Shown one piece after another: positions 61,761 through 64,000 of a DNA stretch of 64,000 bases; within the stretch, counting starts at the first letter, position 1, and each line of letters opens with the position of its first letter. Position numbers and translations under genes: made by a program. The notes below the pieces were generated by a model, which did not search any database, had not been told where the DNA came from, and saw only the letters and a program-made list of their open reading frames with translations. This DNA comes from Sympetrum striolatum (taxonomy: Eukaryota > Arthropoda > Insecta > Odonata > Libellulidae): assembly GCA_947579665.1 (NCBI GenBank), contig OX388349.1:68204841-68268840 (forward strand), written 5' to 3'.

Positions 61761-64000
61761 GGTAATACGTAATTTAACAGCCTGAGCTGATTTTTATTAC
61801 AGCTTTCATAATTAATTAACCTTCAGTACGGATGCCTGTTTTATCAAATGGAGAATAAGCGTCAGACACCACCCATACGAAGTAAAAAAGCATACTCAGA
61901 TGCTTTACCACGTATTTGATATGCATAAATGATAATAGTAAGCCTTAAATTTTGTAATTAGATTTAAATAATATACTGATCCAATCTTGTATTTTATTTT
62001 GCTATATTCTCTATACTTTCATTATTCTAATCTATTCTACATTGTAAAACATTTATTTTTATTATGTTTAAAATATTAATTGTCCAGCGCTTTCACCAGT
62101 AGTACCTCTAACTGCTGTGGAATACAATTCGCCAAAAATAAAATTTCCGTGACACAATTAATGATTCCAGACGGTTACCGAAAAAGGTATTGAAACAATA
62201 ACCTTTGAAAACGCAGCCACGAAAAAACGTTAATTGCGGGCGGCTTAGAGCTTCAAAACCAGTTTCTTTACTAGCAGGCTGACTTTGCGGAGCTTTTAAA
62301 CTGAAATAAAGAAGCCAAGTCATTGTAGTCTCAATATGAAAAAATTCAGAGAAATATTTGAATACAATTTCTTTTCATAGAAAAGGTCAAATGTTAAATC
62401 CTCAATAAATATTGATGAAGGATTAAAATGCACTCTGAATTGTGTGTTATGAAACTGCGATGATAAATACTCGATAAATCTGTCATTCGCCGTTACTCTT
62501 GCCGTTTAAATGAATCTAAACGGGATTAGTACCATATTAAATGCAAAAATTTTCGCAAGAAGACAATTTAAATATATCACTTTGGTTACAGTATTATGAC
62601 CTCATCATTGTATCCTTTCATCACTTACTGTATTTACTCGAACACTGATTAATATAAATTGTACTTTATCATATATACGTACACATTTTGTGTTAACATT
62701 CTTATTTTTTTATTATTCCATCGATGTTTATCATACTCATCAAAGTTTAAGAAACCACATACGTTTTCGTCAGATTTCAAAAAGCAATATACTGGATGAA
62801 ATTAAAACAAGCAATCATAGACAGTCAAAACGCCAAGTGATGCAAATGTGACAACTTCATTGCATCCGGAACGAATTTCCACTATTGCATTTCATATGCA
62901 AAAAGAGAAAGATAAAAAAGTGAGGTTAATAGGATGAGATGAAATAAGCGAATTAATTTAAATAACATTTTGATCCAAATCTGTTTAGAATAATGGAAAG
63001 AGACGTAAACTTAATTTAAATATGGAACACCGTTCCCAAAAATATCTGATGACAAAAATCGTTTCGATAAAATAATCGAAATTTTATGAAATTTATTTTG
63101 CGGTTCACGCATGGAAGACCAAAAGAAAAGATATTTAGCGCCGAGCCATAATTGGCACTGTGACTTTCATTCTGGGAAATTAATAATCGTGATAACATGC
63201 TAGCCGCAGATCCGTGTCGAGTGGAACTGAAGTAGCTTGTCAGGGATTCGTTTAATTTAATTAAAACATTACGACCTCCATTTTGCCCATCTGACAGGAA
63301 AATTATCCAATTACTGTGTGCTGAATATTCTTCCTTCCTGCTTCGAAAATCAATACAGTGACTATTGATAGCTGGAATGAGATTTCAATTGGTTTTACAA
63401 AAACCGGAAGGAAATATTTACTTTTAGGTGGATATGCTGAATTCATTTCGATAGATATTTTTTGAGAAAATACTTTTAAGAATCTAAAAATATTTTACTA
63501 AATTCTGTAAATTCTATGAAATAACTTAATTTAGCTTTTATAATTAAGGTAATATATAAGTCTAATAGTCTAATATAAGGTACCCAAGAAAATGCTTATT
63601 AGTACAGATTTCGAAAAATATGCATATTTGAAAATTATTCTAGTAAATCTCAAGTAGTTGTATAATTATGTATTGAATTTACGGAGTTTAATCTCTTTTT
63701 AAGGAAAAAGAGGGTTATATAAGGAATTTATGAGAATATTATTTTTTTCAATTTCGTTACTCTTATTATTTCGTTACAAATTCCATCTAATTACCTTTTA
63801 GACTAGGGTTCAAATTTTAAATAGCAGTTGTATTTATTTATGGCAATGCTCTCGATCTTTAGAAAAGATGTTACGCAAAGAGATAAAAGATTGGAATTTT
63901 GTAGAATTGCGTTTACTCACAAAGGTTCTCTGCCACTTTCTGAAATTTTTTAAGAATAGCTGATCGGCAGAAGAAAATATATCTGTACGTATGCTATATT
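61761..64000. other. AT-rich non-coding stretch
   Basis: Frames at 62108-62323 and 63016-63198 are unrecognised. No element seen up to the end of the window. Confidence 0.6.

Noticed and set aside
1..64000. CRISPR array, telomeric repeat, rRNA or integrated virus
   Set aside because: No regularly spaced identical short repeats with unique spacers, no TTAGG-type arrays, no rRNA-like conserved blocks and no viral protein motifs were seen.

Overview
This window looks like non-coding arthropod nuclear DNA (an insect or a close relative), and I cannot place the species. Three things point to arthropod: 3' ends of CR1/L2-type non-LTR retrotransposons with a GAAA-tetraloop hairpin and GTAGATG tails; a DDE transposon whose ends begin CAGGGTGTCC, of a kind abundant in insects; and tRNA-derived SINEs. 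The DNA is AT-rich. I could support no intact protein-coding gene, no functional tRNA or rRNA gene and no CRISPR array. The longest open frame is 159 codons and none of the frames resembles a known host protein. The window is best read as intergenic DNA or part of a very long intron.

Layout. The background is AT-rich DNA without open frames of note. About 26 more GC-rich patches of 0.25 to 1 kb interrupt it, with centres about 1.2 to 4.2 kb apart. Many patches are strongly purine-rich on one strand, and several switch abruptly from pyrimidine-rich to purine-rich (near 15192, 17880, 19325 and 61335). Nearly all longer open frames lie in these patches because stop codons are rare there.

Mobile elements, left to right: a 5'-truncated retrotransposon tail at 1516-1848; possible LINE tails at 6215-6242 and 37845-37872; a decayed SINE head at 33724-33793; a SINE with perfect 14-bp target-site duplications at 40745-40873 (minus strand); an internally deleted Tc1/mariner-superfamily element at 43138-43721 with a transposase C-terminal remnant; a second SINE type at 51025-51098 inside a decayed AT-rich tandem array (50899-51405); two retrotransposon 3' ends joined tail to head at 54420-54792; and, at 60905-61053, a CGAAAC-motif repeat fragment next to a 77-bp near-perfect palindromic Tc1-like miniature element.

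Other structure: a 260-bp tandem duplication at 44900-45425; a diverged duplication with copies 724 bp apart (60377-60543 and 61101-61269); a smaller duplication 193 bp apart (8616-8677 and 8809-8871); and a short hairpin at 57677-57709. No operon, pathway or defence system is visible. The most interesting items are the miniature palindrome, the nested retrotransposon tails, the SINE with intact duplications, and the strand-asymmetric GC-rich patches.
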